This document shows positions 28,801 through 37,614 of a stretch of 59,454 nucleotides of DNA, piece by piece. The notes below the pieces were generated by a model. The model ran no database searches. It saw only the letters and a program-made list of their open reading frames with translations, and was not told the DNA's origin. Position 1 is the stretch's first letter; every line of letters starts with the position of its first letter. The position numbers were made by a program, and so were the translations under genes. The DNA is from Coriobacteriaceae bacterium (lineage in GTDB: Bacteria; Actinomycetota; Coriobacteriia; Coriobacteriales; Coriobacteriaceae), in assembly GCA_902363875.1 (NCBI GenBank), contig CABJBO010000011.1:1-59454 (forward strand), given 5' to 3'.

Positions 28801-30499
28801 GCATCACGACATCTACTCCATCGAAGACCTGGCCGAGCTCATCTTTGACCTTAAGAACGCCAACCCTGGCGCACGCGTGTCGGTCAAGCTGGTCAGCGAG
28901 GCCGGCGTCGGCACCATCGCCACCGGTGTGGCCAAGGGCGCTGCCGACAAGATCTTGATCAGCGGCCACAATGGCGGCTCGGGTGCCGCTGCTCGCGATT
29001 CGATCTGGCACGCCGGTCTGCCGCTGGAGCTTGGCCTTGCCGAGGCCCAGCAGACGCTGCTGCAAAACGGCCTGCGCTCGCGCGTGGTGCTCGAGGCCGA
29101 CGGCAAGCTCATGGACGGCACCGATGTTGCCGTCGCCTGCCTGCTGGGCGCCGAGGAGTTTGGCTTTGCGACCATGCCGCTCATCTCGATGGGCTGCCTC
29201 ATGCAGCGCGACTGCCAGCAGGATACCTGCCCCGCCGGCATCGCCACGCAAAACTGCCGCCTGCGTCGCGGCTTCCGCGGCAAGCCCGAGCACGTCGAGC
29301 ACTTTATGCTCTTTGTTGCCGAGCAACTGCGCGAGGTCATGGCGAGCCTGGGCTTCCGCACCGTCGACGAGATGGTCGGCCATCCCGAGTGCTTGCGCCA
29401 GATTGAGGTCCCGGGCAACCGTAAGGCCAACCTGCTCGATCTGTCGCCCGTGCTGGCGAGCGCGACCTGCGAGTTCGGTGCCCATATCCCGGGTGCCGAC
29501 GGTCGTCACTTCCTGCCGCAGATGGCCGCGGACAGCGAGCTCGACAAGACGCTCGACTCCACGCTGTTCGTGCCCTATACGGCCGATGCCCGTGCCCACT
29601 TGCGTCCGATTCGCTTCCGCGCTGATATCGCCAACGTCAACCGTTGCGTGGGCACCATCCTGGGTAACGCGGTGACCAAGGCACATCCCGAGGGCCTGCC
29701 CGCCGGCTCCATCACCATCGATTGCGATGGATCGGCCGGTCAGAGCTTTGGCGCCTTCCTGCCGCGCGGCATTACGCTCAACGTGTGCGGCGACGCCAAC
29801 GACTACTTTGGCAAGGGCCTTTCGGGCGGCGAGGTGTCGGTGCGCCCCAACCCGCATGCGACCTATAAGTTCGACGAAAACATCATCGTGGGCAACGTTG
29901 CGTTCTTTGGCGCCACGAGCGGCCGTGGCTTCATCAACGGCCTGGCCGGCCAGCGCTTTGGCGTACGCAACTCCGGTGCCACCGTGGTGGTCGAGGGTTG
30001 CGGCAACCACGGTTGCGAGTACATGACGGGTGGCCTGGCGCTCATCCTGGGCGAGGTCGGGCAGAACTTCGCTGCCGGCATGACGGGTGGCGTGGCTTAT
30101 GTCTTTGACCAGTACGGCACGCTTGATGCCCGCGTGAACCACGAGAGCGTTGAGCTCAAGGCCCCGACTGCCGGCGAGCTGGCGCAGATTCGCGAGCTCA
30201 TCCAGGAGCACGTGGACGCGACGCAGAGCCCGCGCGGCATCAAGCTGCTCTACAGCTTTGAGACGATGAGCAAGCACTTTGTGAAGGTCATTCCGACCGA
30301 GTACGAGCGTGTGCTGGCGATTGTCGCTGCGAGCGAGGCTGCCGGCAAGACACATGCGCAGGCAGAGGAACTGGCGTTTGACATTGTGACCGGTCGCGCG
30401 AGCGCCGCGGATGTCGCTCGCTTCGATATTGCGGGCGGTGCTGCGGGTGCTGCGTCCGCGGCCGCCAGCTCTGTTGCTTCGACCAAGAAGGAGGCGTAA
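25802..30499 (+). CDS. gltB: Glutamate synthase, large subunit
   Basis: Converts glutamine and 2-oxoglutarate to two glutamates, using electrons from GltD. The 1565 residues contain the class II amidotransferase with catalytic Cys21 in HDACGIGAL (a 20-residue propeptide would be removed to expose it), the central domain, the FMN-binding synthase domain (about 850-1230) with the [3Fe-4S] ligands in CLMQRDCQQDTC near 1131-1142, and the C-terminal glycine-rich beta-helix domain. SD GGGGAGG precedes ATG 25802. gltD follows after 5 nt, giving a two-gene operon. Confidence 0.96.
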   Translation: MQADSAQQQGLYRPEFDHDACGIGALADINGERHHQILDDALSILVNLEHRGGTGLEKNTGDGAGILFQVPHHFFRKEAQKCGQILPAEGDYGVAMLFFPQDDKGVEDARRVFEEGCAEAGVPLLFWREVPVDPHDLGETARACIPTILQAFLGRPDDTPAGDAFERRLYVCRRTIEKKADAEFALRDKIFYVCSMSSRTIVYKGMLVATQMRRFFIDLNDAAVKTAVALVHSRYSTNTTPSWERAHPNRFIIHNGEINTLKGNVNWIRAREPNLYSPVLQHDLERVMPIINREGSDSAILDNVLEFLVMNGRPLTRAASMLLPEPWDHNDSLSEERRAYDAYQSMLMEPWDGPAAIAFTDGRTLGAALDRNGLRPARYYVTRDGRFMLASEVGTIEVSPENILTSGCLGPGQMLEVDFARGRVIYNDELRARYAKEKPYRDWIAEETLTVDALDEPVAATPAEDAEVPAAVRMAKLGYHWDDVDEVVRPMAQQGKAPLASMGIDAPLACLSKKTRSFFDYFYQLFAQVTNPPIDALREHMVTSTTLYLGNHGNLLEDSRTACQLVRLERPLLNEEEFERICAIDRVGFKTRRFRAVYRRDAGEDALQAALKQLAEDVEAAVRDGVNIVVLSDRAAAGEVPVPSLLAVGCVHNHLIRAGVRTFADIVVECGDAVSPHDFAALVGYSASGIYPYNAHACIRDLAARGDLDVTVEQGIANYNKAATAGIVSIMSKMGISTVQSYHSAQIFEAVGFTPEFVNAYFAGTVSRVGGMGVEDVEREQNERYDAALAILKSPAPDQLPTLGLTKWRPFGGEDHLIDPQTVYLLQTACCEDSYDTFKEYSARLHRTGRAVRLRDLLDFNASGRTPVALDEVEPALNIVRRFNTGAMSYGSISKEAHECMAIAMNRLHGRSNSGEGGEDPRRETPLANGDSKNSAIKQVASARFGVTSRYLCSAFEIQIKMAQGAKPGEGGHLPGKKVYPWIAEVRQSTPGIGLISPPPHHDIYSIEDLAELIFDLKNANPGARVSVKLVSEAGVGTIATGVAKGAADKILISGHNGGSGAAARDSIWHAGLPLELGLAEAQQTLLQNGLRSRVVLEADGKLMDGTDVAVACLLGAEEFGFATMPLISMGCLMQRDCQQDTCPAGIATQNCRLRRGFRGKPEHVEHFMLFVAEQLREVMASLGFRTVDEMVGHPECLRQIEVPGNRKANLLDLSPVLASATCEFGAHIPGADGRHFLPQMAADSELDKTLDSTLFVPYTADARAHLRPIRFRADIANVNRCVGTILGNAVTKAHPEGLPAGSITIDCDGSAGQSFGAFLPRGITLNVCGDANDYFGKGLSGGEVSVRPNPHATYKFDENIIVGNVAFFGATSGRGFINGLAGQRFGVRNSGATVVVEGCGNHGCEYMTGGLALILGEVGQNFAAGMTGGVAYVFDQYGTLDARVNHESVELKAPTAGELAQIRELIQEHVDATQSPRGIKLLYSFETMSKHFVKVIPTEYERVLAIVAASEAAGKTHAQAEELAFDIVTGRASAADVARFDIAGGAAGAASAAASSVASTKKEA

Positions 30500-30504
30500 G
30501 TGCC

Positions 30505-31986
<1,482 letters not shown>

Positions 31987-32025
31987 AGTAGTCACGGAGA
32001 TATTCAACAATCGAATCGGCAAGGG

Positions 32026-32115
32026 CTGTCCCTAACTGCCGGCACAAAAGGAACGTCCCTAAGTGCCGACAGTTAGGGACGTTCCTTTTGTGCCGGCATT
32101 CGGGGACACTCCTTG
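32026..32115. repeat. GTCCC-core repeats with a 26-bp perfect palindrome
   Basis: Arms 32037-32062 and 32073-32098 are perfect reverse complements, each holding GGAACGTCCCTAA plus a TGCCGGCA tag, around a 10-nt loop. GTCCC/GGGAC copies lie at both outer edges, so four core copies form a head-to-head arrangement. The rest of the 424-nt gap after gltD (32116-32410) shows no gene, tRNA or clear structure. Confidence 0.85.
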
Positions 32116-32410
32116 CGGATTTGCGAGCAGTTTGCGCGTTTGTCGACGTGCGGGTGTTCATTTGTCGACTTCTTGGGCTGTGGTCACCTGTTGTTTCTGT
32201 GGTGGCTGCAGGCATCTGGCTCAAAAGGGCGGGTTGGCCGTCTATGTTTGCCTGCGGTTTTGTTGCGGTGCACATTTTCGGTCAAGCTTTTCGTCAAGTG
32301 TTTGGTCAGCATCTGGTTTGCAGTCGGAGGCCTATTTTGCCCGCGCTGGTCGTGGCTGCCCACCCTCCTCGTAAGCTCAAATTGAGGTCCATCAGTTTGA
32401 GGAGGATGCC

Positions 32411-33118
32411 ATGACTGACCACGCTTTTGACCGAGCAGAGCTGGCTGAAGCCGTCGGCAACGATATTGCCGACATGGCTCACTTTTGGATGCTGCGGAAG
32501 TTTCAATTCCTGGAGCCGGCACGCGAACAGTTCGAGATTATCGTCGACCCGTGGCTCAGCTATTGCGAGGAACCTTCTCAAAACGAAATCATGGCCTACA
32601 ACATGGCGTTTACCGATTGGCTGCTCTTCGAGCGCCCCTATCGCCATGGCAAAACGCTGCTCGAGCTATATGTTGACGAGCCGCCGGCATCGCTTTCGCC
32701 TGCCTCGCTCAAGCGGCTCGAGCGGGTACGCGACACGCAGTATTTCTCGCGCTTTGGCATTTTGGACAAGAATCCTGCGTCCGGCATGGTCGTGCTGAAG
32801 GACACGCGCACCGATCATCGCTTTGATGTCTACGACCCGCATATCGTGCAGAAGGAGCATTGGAACGACGGCGCGATTGCGGTGCGCCTCGCCTGCGTCG
32901 ACGATGTCTGGCTTACGGCGGGACAGCTCTACCTGTATGACATCGCGCGCCTGAACGACACGGCGGTCGACGGACCGGGTGCGGTGCATCCCGAGGATCT
33001 GCAGGACGGCTTTGACACCTCGTGCATCAGCTTCTTCTTGCGTCTGGTCCGCGACATCATGGGCGCCCAGGGGCGGTACGTAAAGTCCCTCAACATCTAC
33101 GAACAGGAATGGGGGTAG
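32411..33118 (+). CDS. Hypothetical protein, 235 aa
   Basis: Acidic, Trp/Tyr-rich soluble protein with no signal peptide or membrane helix. N-terminal helices (AVGNDIADMAHFWMLRKFQF) precede a beta-rich middle (FSRFGILDKNPASGMVVLKD, then RFDVYDPHIV and AIAVRLACVDDVWLT) reminiscent of a small beta-barrel or SH3-like fold. I do not recognise the family. GAGGAGGATGCC places an ideal SD before ATG 32411. Codon use matches the neighbours. It is followed 40 nt later by a palindrome array. Confidence 0.78.
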   Translation: MTDHAFDRAELAEAVGNDIADMAHFWMLRKFQFLEPAREQFEIIVDPWLSYCEEPSQNEIMAYNMAFTDWLLFERPYRHGKTLLELYVDEPPASLSPASLKRLERVRDTQYFSRFGILDKNPASGMVVLKDTRTDHRFDVYDPHIVQKEHWNDGAIAVRLACVDDVWLTAGQLYLYDIARLNDTAVDGPGAVHPEDLQDGFDTSCISFFLRLVRDIMGAQGRYVKSLNIYEQEWG

Positions 33119-33157
33119 AGGATGGGCGGTTGTCGCCTGCCTTGCCTTCTGCCCTTT

Positions 33158-33376
33158 TGTCTCGATCTGTAACGTTTGGGGACAAAAACCAGTCTATCTG
33201 TTACAGATCGAGACGAATGCTTGGGCGCCGCTGGTTTGTCTAAATCTGTAACGTTTAGGGGCCTGGAGAACGTCTTACTGGTACAGATCGAGACGTTTGG
33301 CACCTGGCTGGGGGGAATGTCTCAATCTGTAACATCTACAGTACAAAAATCGGTCTTCTTGTTACAGATCAAGACG
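33158..33376. repeat. Array C: three 59-bp palindromic units
   Basis: Unit 5 is 33158-33215 (58 bp), unit 6 is 33237-33295 (degenerate, left arm with TAAATC and right arm GGTACAG), and unit 7 is 33318-33376. Starts are 79 and 81 bp apart. The array ends about 25 bp before the nuclease-like gene, in the position of its promoter. Confidence 0.92.
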
Positions 33377-33401
33377 TTTGTCGGTGGAGGCAACGGTGAC
33401 G

Positions 33402-34472
33402 ATGGTCCATTTGTCCGATGTGGTGGTGATGGAAGTGTCTAATACCGTTTTCAAGCACAAGCATACGACTCGCAACACGTTGGCGCGGAATAGGATGCTC
33501 GCGCGACTCACGGAGGCGACCGAGCAAGGTGCGCTGCTCGCAACGCATGACAATGCCGAGCTCATGTGGCTGCGGCGTCATGTTGGAACCGACGATATCG
33601 CGGAACCCGAGCCGTATTTGTTCTGCTTTCAACATGATTGGGATGCGCTGACGCCGACGGAGCGAGCGCTGCGGGCCATCAAAGGGCTTGCGGAGTTTCA
33701 TCCCGATTGGGCGTTTTGGGGCTATGACGCGGCACTTTTGTGGGGTCTGGAGGTGCCGAATGATCTGCTTGGGCCACGATATCTTGTTAAGACAGGTTGC
33801 TCGGTGCCGCTGAGTGCAGGATGTCGGCTGTTGCGTCCGCAGGCGGCGGGCGCACTTGAACAAGTCGACGGCGTGCAGGTGACGTCGTTTTGGCGCACGG
33901 TGGAGGATTGCCTACTGCGTGCACCGTTCTCCTACGGGTTGGCGATTGCCGATTCTGCACTGCGGGCGAAAGGCGTATCACGTGGGGATTTGTGCGAGCG
34001 CCTCCGCGCCGATTGCGAGGGCAGGCGAGGGTATCGCAGGGCACAGGTGATTGCGTCGTATGCGGACGGGCTGTCTGAAAACGGCGGCGAGTCTCGGTTC
34101 CGAGCATTCTTTATTGCGTACGGCTTTCCGGTTCCGGAGCTGCAGGTGGAGTTTCGCGACCCGCTCGATCCGAGCCAGGTGTTTCGCGTCGACTATTTTT
34201 GGCGGCTCGAGGACGGGACGTGTGTCATCGGCGAGCTCGACGGAAAGGGGAAGTACACCTTGCAGAGCGGCGAGGGTCGGGAGTCGGTTGACCCATTCGT
34301 GGCAGAGCGTCAGCGGGAATCTCATCTGACAATGCTCGGGCATAAGGTGCTTCGGTTTACGTTTAACGAACTCAAAGGCCCGGGGAAGCTAGTCGAGAAA
34401 ATGAGGCTGGCGGGTATTCCTCGGCAGGTTGAATTGGCTGAGGAGTGGAGATGCCAGTGGTATGGGCGCTGA
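33402..34472 (+). CDS. PD-(D/E)XK nuclease-like protein (AbiEi/DUF559-like architecture)
   Basis: 356 residues. The N-terminal part (about 1-150) looks like the helical/winged domain seen in AbiEi-type and related actinobacterial proteins. The C-terminal part (about 240-340) carries a candidate restriction-endonuclease fold: RVDYFWRLEDGTCVIGELDG, with an E..D..K pattern over GELDGKGKY, then RQRESHLTMLGHKVLRFTF as in DUF559. It may be a repair/defence nuclease or a TA-related protein. No partner gene is adjacent. Start chosen at ATG 33402 (GGAGG 11 nt upstream); GTG 33396 is possible. It is enclosed by 59-bp palindrome arrays. Confidence 0.7.
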   Translation: MVHLSDVVVMEVSNTVFKHKHTTRNTLARNRMLARLTEATEQGALLATHDNAELMWLRRHVGTDDIAEPEPYLFCFQHDWDALTPTERALRAIKGLAEFHPDWAFWGYDAALLWGLEVPNDLLGPRYLVKTGCSVPLSAGCRLLRPQAAGALEQVDGVQVTSFWRTVEDCLLRAPFSYGLAIADSALRAKGVSRGDLCERLRADCEGRRGYRRAQVIASYADGLSENGGESRFRAFFIAYGFPVPELQVEFRDPLDPSQVFRVDYFWRLEDGTCVIGELDGKGKYTLQSGEGRESVDPFVAERQRESHLTMLGHKVLRFTFNELKGPGKLVEKMRLAGIPRQVELAEEWRCQWYGR

Positions 34473-34479
34473 GAGGTTT

Positions 34480-34619
34480 TGTCTCGATCTGTAACGTTTA
34501 GAGGTTGTTTGAGCTCGTAATTGTTACAGATCGAGACAAGCCGGTGAAACGTCGACCGAATGTCTCGATTTGTAACATCAGGGGGCCCAATAACCCTGTA
34601 CCTGTTATAGATCGAGAGA
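34480..34619. repeat. Array D: two 59-bp palindromic units
   Basis: Unit 8 is 34480-34538 with good arms, and unit 9 is 34561-34619 with two mismatches (TTTGTAACA and TGTTATAG). Starts are 81 bp apart. The array begins 8 nt after the nuclease stop. It occupies most of the gap before the amidohydrolase; 34620-34767 shows only the SD of that gene. Confidence 0.92.
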
Positions 34620-34767
34620 TTTCCCTAGTGCCGCTGGGATGGGACTGCAACGTATTCCGTCCCCCACATCCTCTCTTCCTTCCGTTAACCGATGCGTCTG
34701 CAGCAATCCAGCGGGACTAGGTGATAATGAACAAATGTTCAAGTTAATCGTGAGGGAGGAGCTCGAT

Positions 34768-36138
34768 ATGGCATCTGCCGATCGTTCCACGTTGTTTATC
34801 AATGCGACTATTCTGGATGGTTCGGAGCATATGGAGCCGCAACCCGATATGGCCGTGACTGTTGAGCGCGGCGTCATCACCTGGATGGGGCCGAGTGCTG
34901 TGGCGCAGGCGCCTGCAGGTGCCGAGGTTATCGACCTGGGTGGTGCGTATCTCATGCCCGGTCTCATCAATATGCACGTGCATCTGTGCGGTTCGGGCAA
35001 GCCGGTCTCGGCGGGTGATGCGGGCGCGCTGATGAAGAAGCTCGACAATCCCGTGGACCGCGCCATCGTTCGCCACATCCTCAAAGGCAGCGCCCAGCAG
35101 CAGCTGGCAAGCGGCGTGACTACGGTGCGCGGTGCGGGCGACCCGCTGTTTGCCGACATCGCCGTGCGAGATGCTATCGATGCCGGCAAGTATCAGGGTC
35201 CGCGTCTGGTAGCGCCGGGAACGGGCGTCACGGTGCCGGGTGGCCACGGCGCGGGCTTGTTCGCCCAGGTGGCCAACAGCCCCGTCGAGGCAGCCGAACA
35301 GGTGCGCGACTTGTACGCGCGTGGTGCCGACGTCATCAAGTTGTTCGTGACGGGTGGCGTGTTCGACGCGACCGAAGTTGGCGAGCCGGGCGTGCTGCGC
35401 ATGCCGATCGATGTTGCCGCGGCGGCGTGCAAGGCGGCGCACGAGGTGGGCCTGCCGGTTATGGCTCATGTCGAGAGCACCGAGGGCGTGAAGGCCGCGC
35501 TTGAGGCCGGGGTCGACACGATCGAGCACGGTGCCCCGATGACGCCCGAGATCCTGGGGCTGTACAGCGGCGCCGCGGGCACGCAGCTTGAGGATCGTGC
35601 GCCCAGCGTTACCTGCACGATCAGCCCGGCGCTGCCGTTTGTATTGCTCGATCCGGAGAAGACCCATTCGACTGACACGCAAAAGAAGAACGGCGACATC
35701 GTGTGCTCGGGTATCATCGAGAGCGCCCGTGCCGCACTGGAAGCTGGCGTTAAGGTGGGCCTTGGCACAGATTCGAGCTGCCCGTTCGTGACGCAGTACG
35801 ACATGTGGCGTGAGGTGGCCTATTTTGCCAAGTACGTGGGCGTGAGCAACGCCTTCGCGCTGCATACGGCTACGCAAGTCAATGCCGAGCTGCTGGGGCT
35901 GGGCGGCGAGACCGGCACAATCGAGTGCGGCAAGGCCGCCGATATCTTGGTGACGCGCAAGAATCCGCTCGATGACCTGTGCGCCCTGCGTGAGCCGATA
36001 CATGTGATGTGTCGCGGTGATCTGGTGCGCAAGCTCAAGGTGAAGCGCATTCCCGAGGTGGACGCCGAGCTCGACACGATTATGGCCATGCCGGCCGAGG
36101 CGCTGGCCGAGGAGCTCGCCCGCGACGGTGTGGCATAG
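34768..36138 (+). CDS. Metal-dependent amidohydrolase (imidazolonepropionase-like)
   Basis: 456 residues of the amidohydrolase superfamily with a TIM barrel and a small composite beta domain. The metal ligands are visible: HVH of INMHVHL (His near 70 and 72), a Lys in VIKLFVTGG, His in VMAHVES, His in TIEHGAP and Asp in GLGTDSS. The C-terminal ADILV and PIHVM segments are typical. Substrates of this subgroup are cyclic amides or dipeptides; none can be assigned here. GGGAGGAG lies 6 nt before ATG 34768. Single gene with its own terminator. Confidence 0.9.
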   Translation: MASADRSTLFINATILDGSEHMEPQPDMAVTVERGVITWMGPSAVAQAPAGAEVIDLGGAYLMPGLINMHVHLCGSGKPVSAGDAGALMKKLDNPVDRAIVRHILKGSAQQQLASGVTTVRGAGDPLFADIAVRDAIDAGKYQGPRLVAPGTGVTVPGGHGAGLFAQVANSPVEAAEQVRDLYARGADVIKLFVTGGVFDATEVGEPGVLRMPIDVAAAACKAAHEVGLPVMAHVESTEGVKAALEAGVDTIEHGAPMTPEILGLYSGAAGTQLEDRAPSVTCTISPALPFVLLDPEKTHSTDTQKKNGDIVCSGIIESARAALEAGVKVGLGTDSSCPFVTQYDMWREVAYFAKYVGVSNAFALHTATQVNAELLGLGGETGTIECGKAADILVTRKNPLDDLCALREPIHVMCRGDLVRKLKVKRIPEVDAELDTIMAMPAEALAEELARDGVA

Positions 36139-36171
36139 GTGTGACAAAGGTGTAGCTCCGTTGCCGCATGC

Positions 36172-36209
36172 AAAAAGCCGAGGTCTCAACACGAGGCCTC
36201 GGCTTTTTT
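36172..36209 (+). terminator. Rho-independent terminator of the amidohydrolase gene
   Basis: AAAAAGCCGAGG (36172-36183) pairs with CCTCGGCTTTTTT (36197-36209). It has A- and T-runs on both sides, so it may serve both directions. Confidence 0.92.
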
Positions 36210-36271
36210 ATCGAACAAATACTTAAGATTTGGGACAAACAAACCTGATTAATTTGTCCCGCGTGCGGGCG

Positions 36272-36745
36272 CTAGGAGCGGGTTTCCATCTTGGCGTGGC
36301 ACTTGGGGCAGGTGACGCGGATCTTGCCCTTGCCCTTGGGGACGGAGAGCATCTGGCCGCAGTTGGGGCACTTGAGGTATGCCGTGGTCTTGCGACCCTT
36401 CCACATCTTCTTGGCCGTGCGCTTGGCACGCTCAAAGTCTTCCTTGCTCGTTCCAGCCGCGCGCGAGGTGCTGGCCGCTGCAGTTCCACCGCCCAAGCTG
36501 GCGACGAACTTGCCCAAGCCGGGGACGTTCGCGGTCGCGGCGACAAAGGCCTCGTTCTCCTTGCGACGTGCGTCGATGTTTTTGGACAGGCCGCGCAGCA
36601 CGCCAATCACGATGACGGCGATAGCGATCCAGCTGAGCCACTGGATTCGGGCTATCGATCCGATCATCGCGATGACAATGCCGGCAAAACCCATCACGAT
36701 GGTGAGTTCATCGGCACCATTGCGGCCCTTCATAAAGTCATTCAT
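36272..36745 (-). CDS. Membrane protein with C-terminal zinc ribbon
   Basis: 157 residues: two adjacent hydrophobic segments (about 14-30 and 36-53), a charged cytoplasmic region, and a zinc-ribbon tail with LKCPNCGQ and TCPKCHAK (four cysteines as CxxC pairs). The N-terminus RNGADELTIVMGFAGI suggests an inside-anchored small membrane protein. The role is unknown; a metal-binding or nucleic-acid-binding tail is possible. Start at 36745 has GAAAGGC upstream; ten more codons upstream lack SD. Confidence 0.8.
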   Translation of the reverse strand: MNDFMKGRNGADELTIVMGFAGIVIAMIGSIARIQWLSWIAIAVIVIGVLRGLSKNIDARRKENEAFVAATANVPGLGKFVASLGGGTAAASTSRAAGTSKEDFERAKRTAKKMWKGRKTTAYLKCPNCGQMLSVPKGKGKIRVTCPKCHAKMETRS

Positions 36746-36794
36746 GCAAATTGCCTTTCGTTCGATATGCTGCACGCCTTTATACCCGATTTAG

Positions 36795-36915
36795 AGCAAG
36801 GGGGACAGGTTAATCTGCACCAAGGTGGTGCAAACGTACCTATCCCCGATACACCAAGATGGTGCAAACGTACCTATCCCCGATACACCAAGATGGTGCA
36901 AAGAAGTCTGTCCCC
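36795..36915. repeat. Tandem 34-bp GTCCC-related repeats
   Basis: ATGGTGCAAACGTACCTATC with its partner GATACACCAAG repeats with a 34-bp period across about 36825-36895. It is preceded by a GGGGACAGGTT copy (36800-36811) and followed by a diverged CTGTCCCCAATG copy. The TGGTGCA/TGCACCA stems match those at 0.95 and 47.8 kb. The core of the two central copies reads TATCCCC instead of TGTCCCC. Confidence 0.88.
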
Positions 36916-36925
36916 AATGCCCCAA

Positions 36926-37198
36926 TTACTTGGAGAGCTTGTCGACGACGCGTTCGATCTCGGCGAGTTTGGCGGCTTTGAGGTCTTCGTCGCCCGATTC
37001 GATTGCCGAAGTCACGCAGCCCTCGATATGCGCCTTGAGCACATCGGCGTTGATGCGCGCGATGAGTGCCTGCGTGGCCATGAGCTGCGTGGAGATGTCG
37101 ACGCAATAACGGTCCTCCTCGACCATCCGCAAGATGCCGTCGATCTGACCGCGTGCCGTCTTGAGCATGCGGGTCACCGATTTATGGTCTGCCATCAT
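36926..37198 (-). CDS. csoR: CsoR-family copper-sensing repressor
   Basis: 90-residue all-helical metal-sensing repressor (DUF156). The Cu(I) ligands are present as Cys in RYCVDISTQ, and His and Cys in AHIEGC. With copA and copZ upstream in the same direction, it is the last gene of a copper export operon. The probable operator lies in the copA promoter at 40.0 kb. Cu binding releases DNA in this family. Two adjacent ATG codons (37198, 37195); GAGGA lies 6 nt before the first. Confidence 0.93.
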   Translation of the reverse strand: MMADHKSVTRMLKTARGQIDGILRMVEEDRYCVDISTQLMATQALIARINADVLKAHIEGCVTSAIESGDEDLKAAKLAEIERVVDKLSK

Positions 37199-37245
37199 GG
37201 CGGGTCCTCGTTTCTGATCGATAGGGGCGGATGCTACCGACGGCG

Positions 37246-37467
37246 CTAGGCTGCGGTCACCGAAAGGGCATGGAACTTCTCGCCCGCGGCCTCGACGGCG
37301 GCAGCGAGCTGCTCGGCGGTCACGGTGTCGGCGCACTCCACCTGGACGGTCTGGGTCTCGTGATCGGCGTCGGCATCGGTCACGCCGGCCACGTTGAGCA
37401 GCGCGGTCTCGACGGTGGCGTCGCAGTGGCCGCACATAAGGCCCGAAGTCTTAATCGTGTAACGCAT
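37246..37467 (-). CDS. copZ: Copper chaperone CopZ (heavy-metal-associated domain)
   Basis: 73-residue HMA domain with the Cu(I)-binding loop LMCGHCDATV (CxxC). It carries copper to CopA and CsoR. AGAGGA lies 7 nt before the start at 37467. It sits between copA and csoR. The size and beta-alpha-beta pattern fit a stand-alone chaperone. Confidence 0.93.
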   Translation of the reverse strand: MRYTIKTSGLMCGHCDATVETALLNVAGVTDADADHETQTVQVECADTVTAEQLAAAVEAAGEKFHALSVTAA

Positions 37468-37497
37468 TGGTATTCCTCTCTGTTGTGTCGGCTTTCC

Positions 37498-37580
37498 CGG
37501 GCACCCGACCTTGACCTTCAAGCCGTCGCTCGCGTACCAAAGTACGCGTCGCTCCTCTTTCAGGTCAATCTCGGGCACCT
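37498..37580. other. Imperfect long hairpin between copA and copZ
   Basis: CCCGACCTTGACCT (near 37504) pairs with AGGTCAATCTCGGG (near 37562) with a few mismatches, and the tip is GCGTAC-CAAA-GTACGC. It fills the 147-nt spacer and may act as an intercistronic stabilising or partial-termination element. Function inferred only from position. Confidence 0.55.
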
Positions 37581-37614
37581 GGAAAACCCGTTCTAAATGG
37601 ACTTAATGGTGAGC

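Noticed and set aside
32088..32410. Possible 108-aa hydrophobic protein in the gap after gltD
   Set aside because: Starts inside a repeat, has no SD, poor codon choice, and three overlapping frames are equally open.
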